A stretch of 64,000 nt of DNA, from contig JAFUAA010000002.1 in assembly GCA_017460915.1 (NCBI GenBank), positions 44,087 through 108,086 of the forward strand, given 5' to 3'. Below the pieces are notes generated by a model. It saw only the letters and a program-made list of their open reading frames with translations, did not search any database and was not told the DNA's origin. Below, piece after piece: positions 42,351-49,836 of this stretch. The translations under genes and the position numbers were made by a program. Every line of letters starts with the position of its first letter. The first letter of the stretch is position 1. This stretch comes from Bacteroidales bacterium. GTDB taxonomy: Bacteria; Bacteroidota; Bacteroidia; Bacteroidales; F082.

Positions 42351-42911
42351 ATGAAGAATATTACTTATACGAAAACTGGCGACCAAGGCCAAACCTCACT
42401 GATTGGCGGCCTACGCGTCGCGAAATACGACGACCGTGTGGAGGCCTACGGCACTGTCGATGAATTGAGTGCCTTCATTGGTGTGCTTTACGACCAAGAC
42501 GGTGTCACTGCCGAGATGAAGACTGTACTCGACACTGTCCAAAACAAATTGTTCACCATCGAGTCGCACTTCGCCTTGGACGAAAACTCCGAGGTGAAGA
42601 AGATGATTCCCGTTTTGACCCTCGACGATGTGGCTTTTTTGGAGCACGAAATCGACAAGATGAACGAGCAGTTGCCCGAATTGAGAAGCTTCGTCATTCC
42701 GGGCGGAAACCTGAAGGCGAGTCACGCGCATGTGTGCCGCACGGTGTGCCGTCGCGCCGAGCGTCAGGGCTGGCGTTTGGCCTCGCAACACCCAATAGAT
42801 ATTATCGATTTGAAGTATCTGAACCGTCTTTCGGATTATTTCTTCGTTTTGTCTCGCTTTTTTGGCTTTTTAGACAATGTCGATGAAAATAATTGGGAAT
42901 CAACGAAATAA
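42351..42911 (+). CDS. PduO-type cob(I)yrinic acid a,c-diamide adenosyltransferase
   Basis: A 186-residue enzyme that transfers the adenosyl group of ATP to cob(I)alamin to make the coenzyme. Typical motifs are YTKTGDQGQTSLIGG at the N-terminus (ATP binding), DELSAFIGVL, the SFVIPGGN block and HVCRTVCRRAER, followed by YLNRLSDYFFVLSR. Length and motif order match the family. It provides adenosylcobalamin for enzymes elsewhere in the genome. QueG also uses cobalamin, but its cofactor requirement is separate. Confidence 0.94.
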   Translation: MKNITYTKTGDQGQTSLIGGLRVAKYDDRVEAYGTVDELSAFIGVLYDQDGVTAEMKTVLDTVQNKLFTIESHFALDENSEVKKMIPVLTLDDVAFLEHEIDKMNEQLPELRSFVIPGGNLKASHAHVCRTVCRRAERQGWRLASQHPIDIIDLKYLNRLSDYFFVLSRFFGFLDNVDENNWESTK

Positions 42912-42939
42912 AAATTCGTAATTTTTTAATTAAAACCCC

Positions 42940-42969
42940 TTGCTAGTTCCAAAAATACTTGTACTTTTG
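42940..42969 (+). promoter_or_regulatory. Complete Bacteroidota promoter (TTG-19-TACTTTTG)
   Basis: TTG at 42940-42942 and TACTTTTG at 42962-42969 are separated by 19 bases, the optimal spacing for the -33/-7 promoter. The DUF2795 gene starts 27 bases later. Confidence 0.75.
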
Positions 42970-42996
42970 CGCGCTCAAAATAAACCGAAAAAGACT

Positions 42997-43218
42997 ATGT
43001 ATTGGACACTAGAATTAGCCTCAAAATTGGAAGATGCTCCTTGGCCGGCCACCCGCGACGAGCTGTTGGATTGGGCCTTGCGTACCGGAGCTCAGGAAGA
43101 GATCATTGAGAATCTTCAGGAAATCGAGGACGAGGGCGAAATCTACGAGCGCATCGAAGACCTCTGGCCCGACTATCCCACTAAGGACGACTTCTTTTTC
43201 CACGAAGATGAATACTAA
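42997..43218 (+). CDS. DUF2795 family small protein
   Basis: A 73-residue acidic protein with the family pattern MYWTLELASKLEDAPWPATRDELLDWA and ...QEIEDEGEIYERIEDLWPDYP. Function is unknown; the family is conserved and short in Bacteroidota. It has an excellent promoter and an intrinsic terminator, so it is a strongly expressed single-gene unit by sequence. Confidence 0.9.
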   Translation: MYWTLELASKLEDAPWPATRDELLDWALRTGAQEEIIENLQEIEDEGEIYERIEDLWPDYPTKDDFFFHEDEY

Positions 43219-43245
43219 TTTATCAACTGAGTGATTATCAGTTGG

Positions 43246-43280
43246 AAAAAAGATTCTCGGCCTGCCTGGGAATCTTTTTT
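43246..43280 (+). terminator. Intrinsic terminator of the DUF2795 gene
   Basis: AAAAAAGATTC (43246-43256) pairs with GAATCTTTTTT (43270-43280) around a 13-base loop, giving a U-rich 3' side. Confidence 0.85.
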
Positions 43281-43307
43281 CGTTTTTCATTCCAATTTCA
43301 CCGCCTC

Positions 43308-43853
43308 ATGCCCCTCGACTTGACCTATACGACCGAACGCTTTTGCGCGGAAATGGATGCCGCCGCTTATATTGCCAATTTCCGCAGGGCGGACTATTTC
43401 ATGCAGTTCTGCCGCGAGTGTGGTAATTACGGTCGCAGACACGGCTGTCCGCACTTCGACTACGACCCATTGTCGGTCATCGCTCCTTATCGGAAAATAC
43501 ATATCATCGGTGTGAAAATTGTCCCTCACGATGAAAATCTTCCTTTGAGTGAGGCCAACACGCTGATGCTGCCTGTGATACTCGGGCTGAACGATGAATT
43601 GCTTGCGTTGGAGAAATCATTGGGCGGCATGGCTTTCGGTTTTGCCGGTTCGTGCCCCTATTGCGGCGAGGCGCCTTGCGCCCGCATCGATGGGCTGCCC
43701 TGTCGTCATCCCGACAAGGTGCGTCCTTCGCTCGAGGCCTTTGGCTTTGATATAAGCAAGACCGCCAGCGACCTGCTGGGTCTCGAAATCAAGTGGAGCT
43801 ACGACGGCAGCATCCCTGAATACCTTGTATTGGTTTGCGGGGTGTATTATTGA
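43308..43853 (+). CDS. DUF2284 metal-binding protein
   Basis: A 181-residue cytoplasmic protein with the cysteine pattern of DUF2284: FCRECGNYGRRHGCPHFDYDP near the N-terminus and SCPYCGEAPCARIDGLPCRHPDKVRPS in the middle. These cysteines probably bind an iron-sulfur cluster or other metal. The frame is open to 43242, but that part crosses the terminator at 43246-43280, so the ATG at 43308 is preferred. Confidence 0.85.
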   Translation: MPLDLTYTTERFCAEMDAAAYIANFRRADYFMQFCRECGNYGRRHGCPHFDYDPLSVIAPYRKIHIIGVKIVPHDENLPLSEANTLMLPVILGLNDELLALEKSLGGMAFGFAGSCPYCGEAPCARIDGLPCRHPDKVRPSLEAFGFDISKTASDLLGLEIKWSYDGSIPEYLVLVCGVYY

Positions 43854-43884
43854 AGGGAGGATGTTTCCTTTGCTGTTTTTTTTC

Positions 43885-43892
43885 TATCTTTG
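43885..43892 (+). promoter_or_regulatory. -7 promoter element of the second R-M operon
   Basis: TATCTTTG lies 43 bases before the ATG at 43936. Confidence 0.6.
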
Positions 43893-43935
43893 CGGCGTTG
43901 TAGTACATAGAGTGTCTGCATTTTTTATTTGAGAA

Positions 43936-44673
43936 ATGAATGTTACTGAAAATATGGTTACAAATAAGCAAAAGCAATTGATTATCGAGAGTGGAAAGGA
44001 GTTTTTTCGAAAGAATATTATCCCTTCACATTTGAAGAATCTTAATAACCTGAAATTTAGGGATTTTAATGTTAATCCTTTCCTGATAAACTATCTTGCA
44101 GCGTTCTTGTGTGGAAACACAGAACCAGAATCGCTTGCAAAAGCTTTGGTTTATCCGAGGGTGTTAGGTACCAGTATTAACACTACATTTGGAACCAGCC
44201 TACAATTGTTTATAACTGAGATACAATCAATAGTTAGCAAAGGATCAGCCATTCCTGGAATTGACATTGAATTTGAGGATGCAATTGACGGACGGAAAAA
44301 GTATTGCCAATGCAAAGCTGACCCTCAAACAATCAATCATGATGATGTTGATACCATCCTCGCTCATTTTAAACAGTTCAAAGGAATTGCTCGTACCAAC
44401 AAATTACATGTGTCTGATGACGACCTTATAGTTGGAGTATTGTATGGTTCACCAAACAAGCTTTCAGCGAACTATAAGACTATAGCAACCACCTATCCCG
44501 TTTTATGTGGTGCTGATTTCTGGGAACATCTCACAGGCGATTGCCTCTTTTATCACCGTTTAGCAAAAGCCTTTGGTGAGGTGGTTGAAGAAGATAATAT
44601 CGACGGTAGTCAGCTTATTTTATTAAAAGTGAAAGAAATAGCTGATGAAATAAAGAATAGGGGAGGACTTTAA
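43936..44673 (+). CDS. Type II restriction endonuclease, PmeII-like family
   Basis: A 245-residue nuclease of a family I recognise as PmeII-type. Features are NPFLINYLAAFLCGNTEPESLAKALVYPRVLGTSINTTFG and the probable PD-(D/E)XK core GIDIEFEDAIDGRKKYCQCKADP (acidic residues followed by Gln-Cys-Lys). It lies directly before a C5 cytosine methyltransferase, and the two overlap by one base (TAATG at 44671-44675). Recognition sequence unknown. The gene is markedly AT-rich compared with its surroundings, suggesting recent transfer. The nuclease frame is intact. Confidence 0.8.
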   Translation: MNVTENMVTNKQKQLIIESGKEFFRKNIIPSHLKNLNNLKFRDFNVNPFLINYLAAFLCGNTEPESLAKALVYPRVLGTSINTTFGTSLQLFITEIQSIVSKGSAIPGIDIEFEDAIDGRKKYCQCKADPQTINHDDVDTILAHFKQFKGIARTNKLHVSDDDLIVGVLYGSPNKLSANYKTIATTYPVLCGADFWEHLTGDCLFYHRLAKAFGEVVEEDNIDGSQLILLKVKEIADEIKNRGGL

Positions 44674-45563
44674 TGCCAACTTTTTTATCTGCAACTAATT
44701 TAGCTGATCTTACTGGGACTTCGCTTGCAACGGCTCAAAAATGGGGCGAAAGTGGAATGTACCCTTATCGTAAGAACGAAAATGGCAAAGAAGGTTTCTA
44801 CATGGAAGAACTTATGGATGTAGAGCCTGTCAAAATGATGCTCAACACCAACTGGGATGAGGAATTTCATGTGGCTCCTTTACGCGACTACTCCTCGGTC
44901 GAGTTGTTTGCAGGAGCAGGAGGCTTAGCTATTGGTATGCATATGGCTGGATTTCGTCACGTCTTGCTTAACGAGGTTGATCCTATGGCTTGTCAGACTT
45001 TGCGCAAGAATCATCCAGAATGGAATGTGCTGGAGGGAGATATTCATAAGGTTGATTTTACGCCGTTGAGAGGGAAGGTTGACTTCCTTTCAGGTGGATT
45101 CCCTTGTCAGGCTTTCTCGTATGCTGGGAAAAAGGGTGGACTAAACGATACTAGAGGAACTTTATTTTTTGAGATGGCTCGAGCAGTGCGTGAAATTCAG
45201 CCCAAAGTTTTTATGGGAGAGAATGTGAAAGGCTTGTTGTCGCATGATGATGGACGGACGCTCGAAATTATTCGTAATGCTATTGCTGAATTGGGATATA
45301 CTTTGGTAGAGCCGCGAGTGTTGAAAGCTGTTATGTATCAAGTTCCCCAAAAACGCGAGAGAATTATTTTGATAGCTATTCGTAATGACATTTATGAGAA
45401 AGGTGTTCGTTTCAAATGGCCTGATCCCTACCGTAGGGTAATGACGTTACGTGATGCTTTCTATAAAGGCGACCTTTTCGATTGTGATGTTCCTTCGTCA
45501 GAAGGTCAAACTTACCCGGAAAAAAAAAGCCCGTATAATGGCTATGGTTCCAGAAGGCGGTGA
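44673..45563 (+). CDS. C5 cytosine DNA methyltransferase, N-terminal part before a frameshift
   Basis: The first 281 or so codons carry an N-terminal MerR/helix-turn-helix-like region (about 1-45, [22 protein letters not shown]). The methyltransferase motifs follow: I ([18 protein letters not shown]), IV (GGFPCQAFS with catalytic Cys145), VI (ENVKG) and VIII ([12 protein letters not shown]). The frame then runs off at A9 (45520-45528) into [11 protein letters not shown] and a stop at 45563. The target-recognition and motif IX-X region continues in the +1-related frame from about 45529. The start overlaps the nuclease stop by one base. Confidence 0.85.
   Translation: MPTFLSATNLADLTGTSLATAQKWGESGMYPYRKNENGKEGFYMEELMDVEPVKMMLNTNWDEEFHVAPLRDYSSVELFAGAGGLAIGMHMAGFRHVLLNEVDPMACQTLRKNHPEWNVLEGDIHKVDFTPLRGKVDFLSGGFPCQAFSYAGKKGGLNDTRGTLFFEMARAVREIQPKVFMGENVKGLLSHDDGRTLEIIRNAIAELGYTLVEPRVLKAVMYQVPQKRERIILIAIRNDIYEKGVRFKWPDPYRRVMTLRDAFYKGDLFDCDVPSSEGQTYPEKKSPYNGYGSRRR
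45520..45528 (+). other. Run of nine A at the methyltransferase frameshift
   Basis: CCGG is followed by A9 and then GCCCG. Eight A (or eleven) would keep one continuous methyltransferase frame. Such a run can slip during replication or transcription, or reflect a base-calling error. Confidence 0.85.
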
Positions 45564-46419
45564 TTGGAGAGATTTGCCAGAAGATGTGCAAAAAGATTAC
45601 ATGGGTGGTAGCTTCTATTTAGGAGGTGGTAAGACAGGTATGGCACGCCGTTTGTCAATGGATGAGCCATCGTTGACTTTAACTTGTGCTCCAGCCCAAA
45701 AACAGACTGAGCGCTGCCATCCTATAGAAACGCGTCCTTTGACGGTTCGCGAATATGCTCGTATTCAAACTTTCCCTGACGATTGGGTGTTTGAGGGAGC
45801 GGTAGCTGACCAATACAAGCAAATTGGCAATGCCGTACCTGTAAACCTTGCCTATGCGATCGGACGGTCTTTGATTAGATTGTTTAACGACATTGATGCT
45901 ATGACTCCCGAACAATCTCAGTTTGATGAAGCTAATCGAATTGCTCATGACATGTTGCCTCCAGAATTGTTTGCGATTGATATGGTAGAAATACAGAGGA
46001 ATTATCCTGAAGGAATCCTCAGGAATGTTTATAGGAAAAGGAAAAAAGGCGAGAATGGCGATTTGGATGATTCCAAGAATGTGCTTGTGAGCTTGGTGAC
46101 AAAAGAGAATTTAGACCCATTCAATCATCAAAATGCAAGAATTTACTATACTGGAAAGAAGTTTCCTTCCACTGTAAAGCTGAATAAACTATACTATTTT
46201 ATGCCGTATACAAAAGGGAAGGGTATTCGGGACTTGTATGTTATCAAAGTTGCACGTGTAGGGACAAAACATGAGATTTATCAGGATTGTGATGAGAATG
46301 ACATCCGAATTGTTTTCGAAATAGAGTTCGTAAAACAACTTTTCGATGATTATAAACCCATCAAACTTATGATTTGGCATACGTTTACTGATACGAACCT
46401 AAGGGCAGTATTAGCATAA
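45538..46419 (+). CDS. C5 cytosine DNA methyltransferase, C-terminal part after the frameshift
   Basis: This frame holds the rest of the enzyme: [16 protein letters not shown], the motif IX stretch [18 protein letters not shown] and motif [18 protein letters not shown]-terminal extension of about 170 residues follows, with no recognised domain. The frame is open from 45451, and the first ATG after the shift is 45538, so an independent protein of about 293 residues is conceivable but would lack the SAM-binding and catalytic motifs. Removing one A from the run at 45520-45528 fuses both parts into one protein of about 580 residues. Confidence 0.8.
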   Translation: MAMVPEGGDWRDLPEDVQKDYMGGSFYLGGGKTGMARRLSMDEPSLTLTCAPAQKQTERCHPIETRPLTVREYARIQTFPDDWVFEGAVADQYKQIGNAVPVNLAYAIGRSLIRLFNDIDAMTPEQSQFDEANRIAHDMLPPELFAIDMVEIQRNYPEGILRNVYRKRKKGENGDLDDSKNVLVSLVTKENLDPFNHQNARIYYTGKKFPSTVKLNKLYYFMPYTKGKGIRDLYVIKVARVGTKHEIYQDCDENDIRIVFEIEFVKQLFDDYKPIKLMIWHTFTDTNLRAVLA

Positions 46420-46424
46420 TATGA

Positions 46425-46973
46425 ATGCGTTTAGTTAATCGTCACAGTCTCTCCCTCCAAATCACCCGAGGCCTCTTTCTCGCCGACCCGAATCGGTCGG
46501 CGATGGGCCGCGTGTGGCAACTCGTTTCGAGGTTCACTTGGGAACTGCCGCAAACGCTGGTGGGTTGGCTCTTCACCCTGTTTCGCGCCTTGGCGGGACG
46601 GGTCGATAGGGTGGATGTGCTGGGTGGCATCACCTTCGCTTCGGGCAAGGCGCGTTCGTTTGGCGGTGGCGTGTCGTTGGGCACCTTTGTCGACTTGTGG
46701 CTGTGGCACACTATGCAAGGCGAGAATGAGCGTTTTGTTCTCGGCGACCAACTCTGTATGCACGAGTTCGGTCACACAGTCGACAGCCAACGCTTTGGAT
46801 GGCTCTATCTGCCCGTCATCGGTTTGCCCAGCCTTTTGAGTGCCAACGGACACAACGACCACGGCCGTTTTTGGACCGAAACCCGCGCCAACCGCCATGC
46901 CAGGAAGTATTTCAGCGAGCATTACCAAATCGCTTGGAATGAAGCAGGGTATCCAGTGGGGAATGAGGCTTAA
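46425..46973 (+). CDS. Hypothetical protein with HEFGH zinc-binding motif
   Basis: A 182-residue protein containing HEFGHTVDSQRFGWLYLPVIGLPS and, further on, HDHGRFWTE-like NDHGRFWTETRANRHARKYF. The HExxH-like site (HEFGH) suggests a zinc hydrolase, but no catalytic role is known to me for the family. It begins with RGLFLADPNRSAMGRVWQLVSRFTWELPQTLVG. The start is uncertain: MGRVW at 46503 is an alternative, and the N-terminus may be shortened by the adjacent R-M insertion. No signal peptide is evident. Confidence 0.65.
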   Translation: MRLVNRHSLSLQITRGLFLADPNRSAMGRVWQLVSRFTWELPQTLVGWLFTLFRALAGRVDRVDVLGGITFASGKARSFGGGVSLGTFVDLWLWHTMQGENERFVLGDQLCMHEFGHTVDSQRFGWLYLPVIGLPSLLSANGHNDHGRFWTETRANRHARKYFSEHYQIAWNEAGYPVGNEA

Positions 46974-47020
46974 TTGGGTATCTTGGTTTTAGTTGAGGAG
47001 GTTCCTTTTTAGGATTTTGT

Positions 47021-47103
47021 TCAAAAAATGTGATTTTTTCATTGTTTTTATGTCTGAAAATGTGATTTTATGCTTATTTTTGCGCCAGAAAATGTGATTG
47101 CAT
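47021..47103 (+). repeat. Three tandem 32-bp repeats upstream of a DUF4143 ATPase gene
   Basis: AAAATGTGATT recurs at 47025, 47057 and 47089, exactly 32 bp apart. The flanking bases are also similar (TCTGAAAATGTGATTTTATG and CCAGAAAATGTGATTG). The -7 promoter lies between the second and third copies, so a protein bound here would control transcription. Confidence 0.85.
47075..47082 (+). promoter_or_regulatory. -7 promoter element inside the 32-bp repeat array
   Basis: TATTTTTG lies 22 bases before the ATG at 47104 and between repeat copies two and three. Confidence 0.65.
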
Positions 47104-48468
47104 ATGACACAACTCCTTAAAAGAAAGATAGATAAGTTTTTGTTGGAATGGAAAGACAATCCTGAGAGAAAGCCTTTGATTGTGCAAGGGGCCAGGCAAA
47201 TTGGGAAAACCGAGTCCATTAGGGCGTTTGCCCGCGCCAACTACGATTTGGTCATCGAGGTTAATTTCGCGCTCCAAAAGAAATTCAGGACGATTTTTGA
47301 AGACGGCTATGAAGTGGACGACATCATCAAGAACATTTCAATGTTGGAGCCTTCATGGTCGTTTGTCCCACATAAGACGTTGTTGTTTTTTGACGAACTC
47401 CAAAAATGTCCTGATTGTGCGACCTCGCTCAAGTCATTTTGTCAAGACAATCGTTTCGATGTCATTTGTTCTGGCTCCCTGATGGGCATTTACTACGAGG
47501 AAATAGAGTCGAACGCCGTCGGTTTCAAGGAGGATTACGAGATGCATTCGATGGATCTCGAGGAATTCTTGTGGGCAAAAGGCTATTCGCCTGAGCAAAT
47601 CGAAGATCTATATGCTCACATGATTGCATTGAAACCGCTTTCGCAAGTGACGATGGACACGATGACGCAAATCTTCCGCGACTACATGACCCTCGGTGGT
47701 ATGCCCGAGGTGGTGAAAATGTACATCGACAACGGGCATTTCGGTGGAACGCTGAAACTTCAGCGCCAGCTGCTGAAGGATTACGAAGAGGACATCACCA
47801 AATACGCCAAGGAGACCGACAAAGCCAAGGTGCTTGCGGTATATCGGCACATCACCTCTTTTTTGGCTAAGGAAAACAAGAAATACCAGATCACGAAGAT
47901 TGCCAAAGGTGCTCGAAATCGCGAATACATTGGTGCAGTCGACTGGCTGAGCGAGGCTGGTGTGGTCAATGTTTGCTATTGTTTGGGTAATGTGGAACTG
48001 CCCTTGAAGGGCAATTATGATGCCGATTGCTACAAGATTTACTATCATGACACAGGCCTGCTCATTGCGTCGTTGGATGAAGAAGCCCAAGAAGACCTGC
48101 GCGCCAACAAGAACTTCGGCACTTACAAAGGGGCCATTTATGAGAATGTTGTCGGAGAGATGCTGATTAAGTCGGGATACGAGCAGTTGTATTTTTACAA
48201 GCACGACAATCCCGCGTTGGAGATGGATTTCTTTGTGCGGGATGCCGACTCGCTGATTCCCGTCGAGGTGAAAGCCAAGGATGGGGCCACGGCTTCGCTC
48301 AACAACTTGATCAAATGGTATTCCTACCCTGATGTCAAATATGGCATCAAGTTGGGCTACAAGAACATCGGTTGGAATGGGCAGTTCTTCACTTTCCCTT
48401 ATTTTTTGGCCTTCTTCCTGAAACGATTCTTGAAAGAACGAGGGAATGTTGTGCCTTCAAACGAGTGA
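47104..48468 (+). CDS. AAA-type ATPase with DUF4143 domain (first copy)
   Basis: A 454-residue ATPase. The N-terminal AAA_14 domain has Walker A GARQIGKT and Walker B LLFFDELQKC, followed by the sensor-like VICSGSLMGI. The C-terminal DUF4143 domain has the family end EMDFFVRDADSLIPVEVKAKDG and LPYFLAFFLKRF-like FPYFLAFFLKRF. The conserved D/E...EVKAK residues resemble a PD-(D/E)XK nuclease core, so ATP-dependent DNA or RNA processing is plausible; this is inference. The ATG at 47104 fits the family start MTQLLKRKIDKFLLEWK. It is preceded by three 32-bp tandem repeats and converges with the MFS gene 2 bases away. Confidence 0.88.
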   Translation: MTQLLKRKIDKFLLEWKDNPERKPLIVQGARQIGKTESIRAFARANYDLVIEVNFALQKKFRTIFEDGYEVDDIIKNISMLEPSWSFVPHKTLLFFDELQKCPDCATSLKSFCQDNRFDVICSGSLMGIYYEEIESNAVGFKEDYEMHSMDLEEFLWAKGYSPEQIEDLYAHMIALKPLSQVTMDTMTQIFRDYMTLGGMPEVVKMYIDNGHFGGTLKLQRQLLKDYEEDITKYAKETDKAKVLAVYRHITSFLAKENKKYQITKIAKGARNREYIGAVDWLSEAGVVNVCYCLGNVELPLKGNYDADCYKIYYHDTGLLIASLDEEAQEDLRANKNFGTYKGAIYENVVGEMLIKSGYEQLYFYKHDNPALEMDFFVRDADSLIPVEVKAKDGATASLNNLIKWYSYPDVKYGIKLGYKNIGWNGQFFTFPYFLAFFLKRFLKERGNVVPSNE

Positions 48469-48470
48469 AA

Positions 48471-49646
48471 TCATCGTTCCTCTGGCGGCAGCATTTGATA
48501 TTTTCGCGTGCAAATCGTCTGAATCAGGAACAAAACCGCCATGATGACGCCGACTTGATAAGGTGCCGTCACGCCGCCAAGGAGTCGGCTGCACGGGTTG
48601 ACGACCAAAGGCGAGAGGAACTGCCCGAGGTACAATGCCGCCGAAATCAGGGGCATCACCGTGGTGGCCGCGTCCTTGCCGCCTTTGATGGAGGCGATGG
48701 TGTTGAGGTAAGGCACGCTCATGGCATTGGCAATGCCGATGAAGACCGAACCGAGGATAAGGAGGCCTATAGTGGTGTCCAAGGAAAGGAAGAAATACCC
48801 CAACAGAAACCCGACAGGTGCCACATATTTCATAGACTTGCGCAATGGCCGCATCAGTTGGCCGAAAAATAGTCCGCCCACGAAGGCAATCAGGTCCAAG
48901 CCGACCATAATCAAGGTGATGGTGTTGCTGCTCAAAGCCGTGTTGCTCAACGAAGTGATGGCGAAGTTGGTCGGATAGATGAAGAACAAAGCCATGGCAA
49001 GCAGCATCCCGACCACGGAAGGGTGGAACTTCTTCATCAGCTTTCCAATCGATTGCTTTTCAGCGTTTTCGACTTTGTCCTTCGCCAAACGCTCGTTGGG
49101 CAGGAAAGCCACCACCAAACCCAGTGAAATCAAGCCCAGCAGATAGACGAGGAAGGCGCAGTTCCAACTGATGCCGGCGAGGAAGCCGCTGAGCAAGGTG
49201 GCCACGGCACCGCCCATCTGGTTCATGGCGGCGGAGAGGCCCATCAGCGAGGCTTGCTGCTCGGGCGGGAAATAATAGGCTAACAGCCCCGTCGAAAGCG
49301 GCATGACCATGCCCACGCTCACGCCCAATAAAGCCCTGAAAAACAAGAGCAGCCAAATGTTGTCGATGAAATACGCGCCGGCGCCAGCCAGCACATAAAG
49401 GCTCAGCCCGACGATGGCCAAGGTCTTCGTTTTCATTAGTTTGCAAAGCCATGAAAACAGCAGGTTGGTGACGATGATGAACAGTGCGGGCAGGCTGACG
49501 ATGAATTGCACCATCAGGTCGGAATAGGCGGTGAAGTGCTCGCGGATGACGCCCAAAGCAGGAGCCATGGCCGCGCCAGCCATAACGGTGAGCAAGGAAA
49601 TGGAAAGGATGGTGTAGGTGAGGCTACGATTCGTTTTTTGTTGCAT
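48471..49646 (-). CDS. MFS transporter
   Basis: A 391-residue inner-membrane protein with about twelve hydrophobic segments. The N-terminal half begins TILSISLLTVMAGAAMAPALGVI and has GVSVGMVMPLSTGLLAYYFPPEQQASLMGL between helices 4 and 6, as in drug/metabolite efflux MFS proteins. Substrate unknown. The promoter at 49758-49765 is preceded by two 28-bp direct repeats in the leader. The stop is 2 bases from the convergent ATPase stop. Confidence 0.88.
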   Translation of the reverse strand: MQQKTNRSLTYTILSISLLTVMAGAAMAPALGVIREHFTAYSDLMVQFIVSLPALFIIVTNLLFSWLCKLMKTKTLAIVGLSLYVLAGAGAYFIDNIWLLLFFRALLGVSVGMVMPLSTGLLAYYFPPEQQASLMGLSAAMNQMGGAVATLLSGFLAGISWNCAFLVYLLGLISLGLVVAFLPNERLAKDKVENAEKQSIGKLMKKFHPSVVGMLLAMALFFIYPTNFAITSLSNTALSSNTITLIMVGLDLIAFVGGLFFGQLMRPLRKSMKYVAPVGFLLGYFFLSLDTTIGLLILGSVFIGIANAMSVPYLNTIASIKGGKDAATTVMPLISAALYLGQFLSPLVVNPCSRLLGGVTAPYQVGVIMAVLFLIQTICTRKYQMLPPEER

Positions 49647-49701
49647 GATGTGTTGTCGTTTAGGTTAAGCGGAGTTTTTTCAGGCTCTTCCAAGCCTTGA
49701 A

Positions 49702-49749
49702 AATCTTCGGTCACCTACAATCAGCCATGAATCTTGGGTCGCCTACAAT
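49702..49749. repeat. Two 28-bp direct repeats in the MFS leader
   Basis: AATCTTCGGTCACCTACAAT at 49702-49721 and AATCTTGGGTCGCCTACAAT at 49730-49749 are 28 bases apart, in the 5' UTR of the leftward MFS transcript. Confidence 0.7.
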
Positions 49750-49757
49750 TTCGGCGG

Positions 49758-49765
49758 CAAAAATA
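49758..49765 (-). promoter_or_regulatory. -7 promoter element of the MFS gene
   Basis: The minus strand reads TATTTTTG, giving a leader of about 105 bases before the start at 49646. Confidence 0.55.
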
Positions 49766-49836
49766 CGAAAAAACCGAATCCGTTGGGACTCGATTCTTTC
49801 GGAAATCCAAAAGTGTTGTTTTCTTTCTGTTGATAA

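Noticed and set aside
46482-46506. Palindrome CGCCGACC/GGTCGGCG as an operator
   Set aside because: It lies within the coding sequence of the HEFGH protein and has no promoter nearby, so chance pairing in GC-rich codons is more likely.
47021-47103. Possible short CRISPR array from three 32-bp units
   Set aside because: The whole unit repeats rather than a repeat with unique spacers, and it contains a promoter in front of a gene. No cas gene is near.
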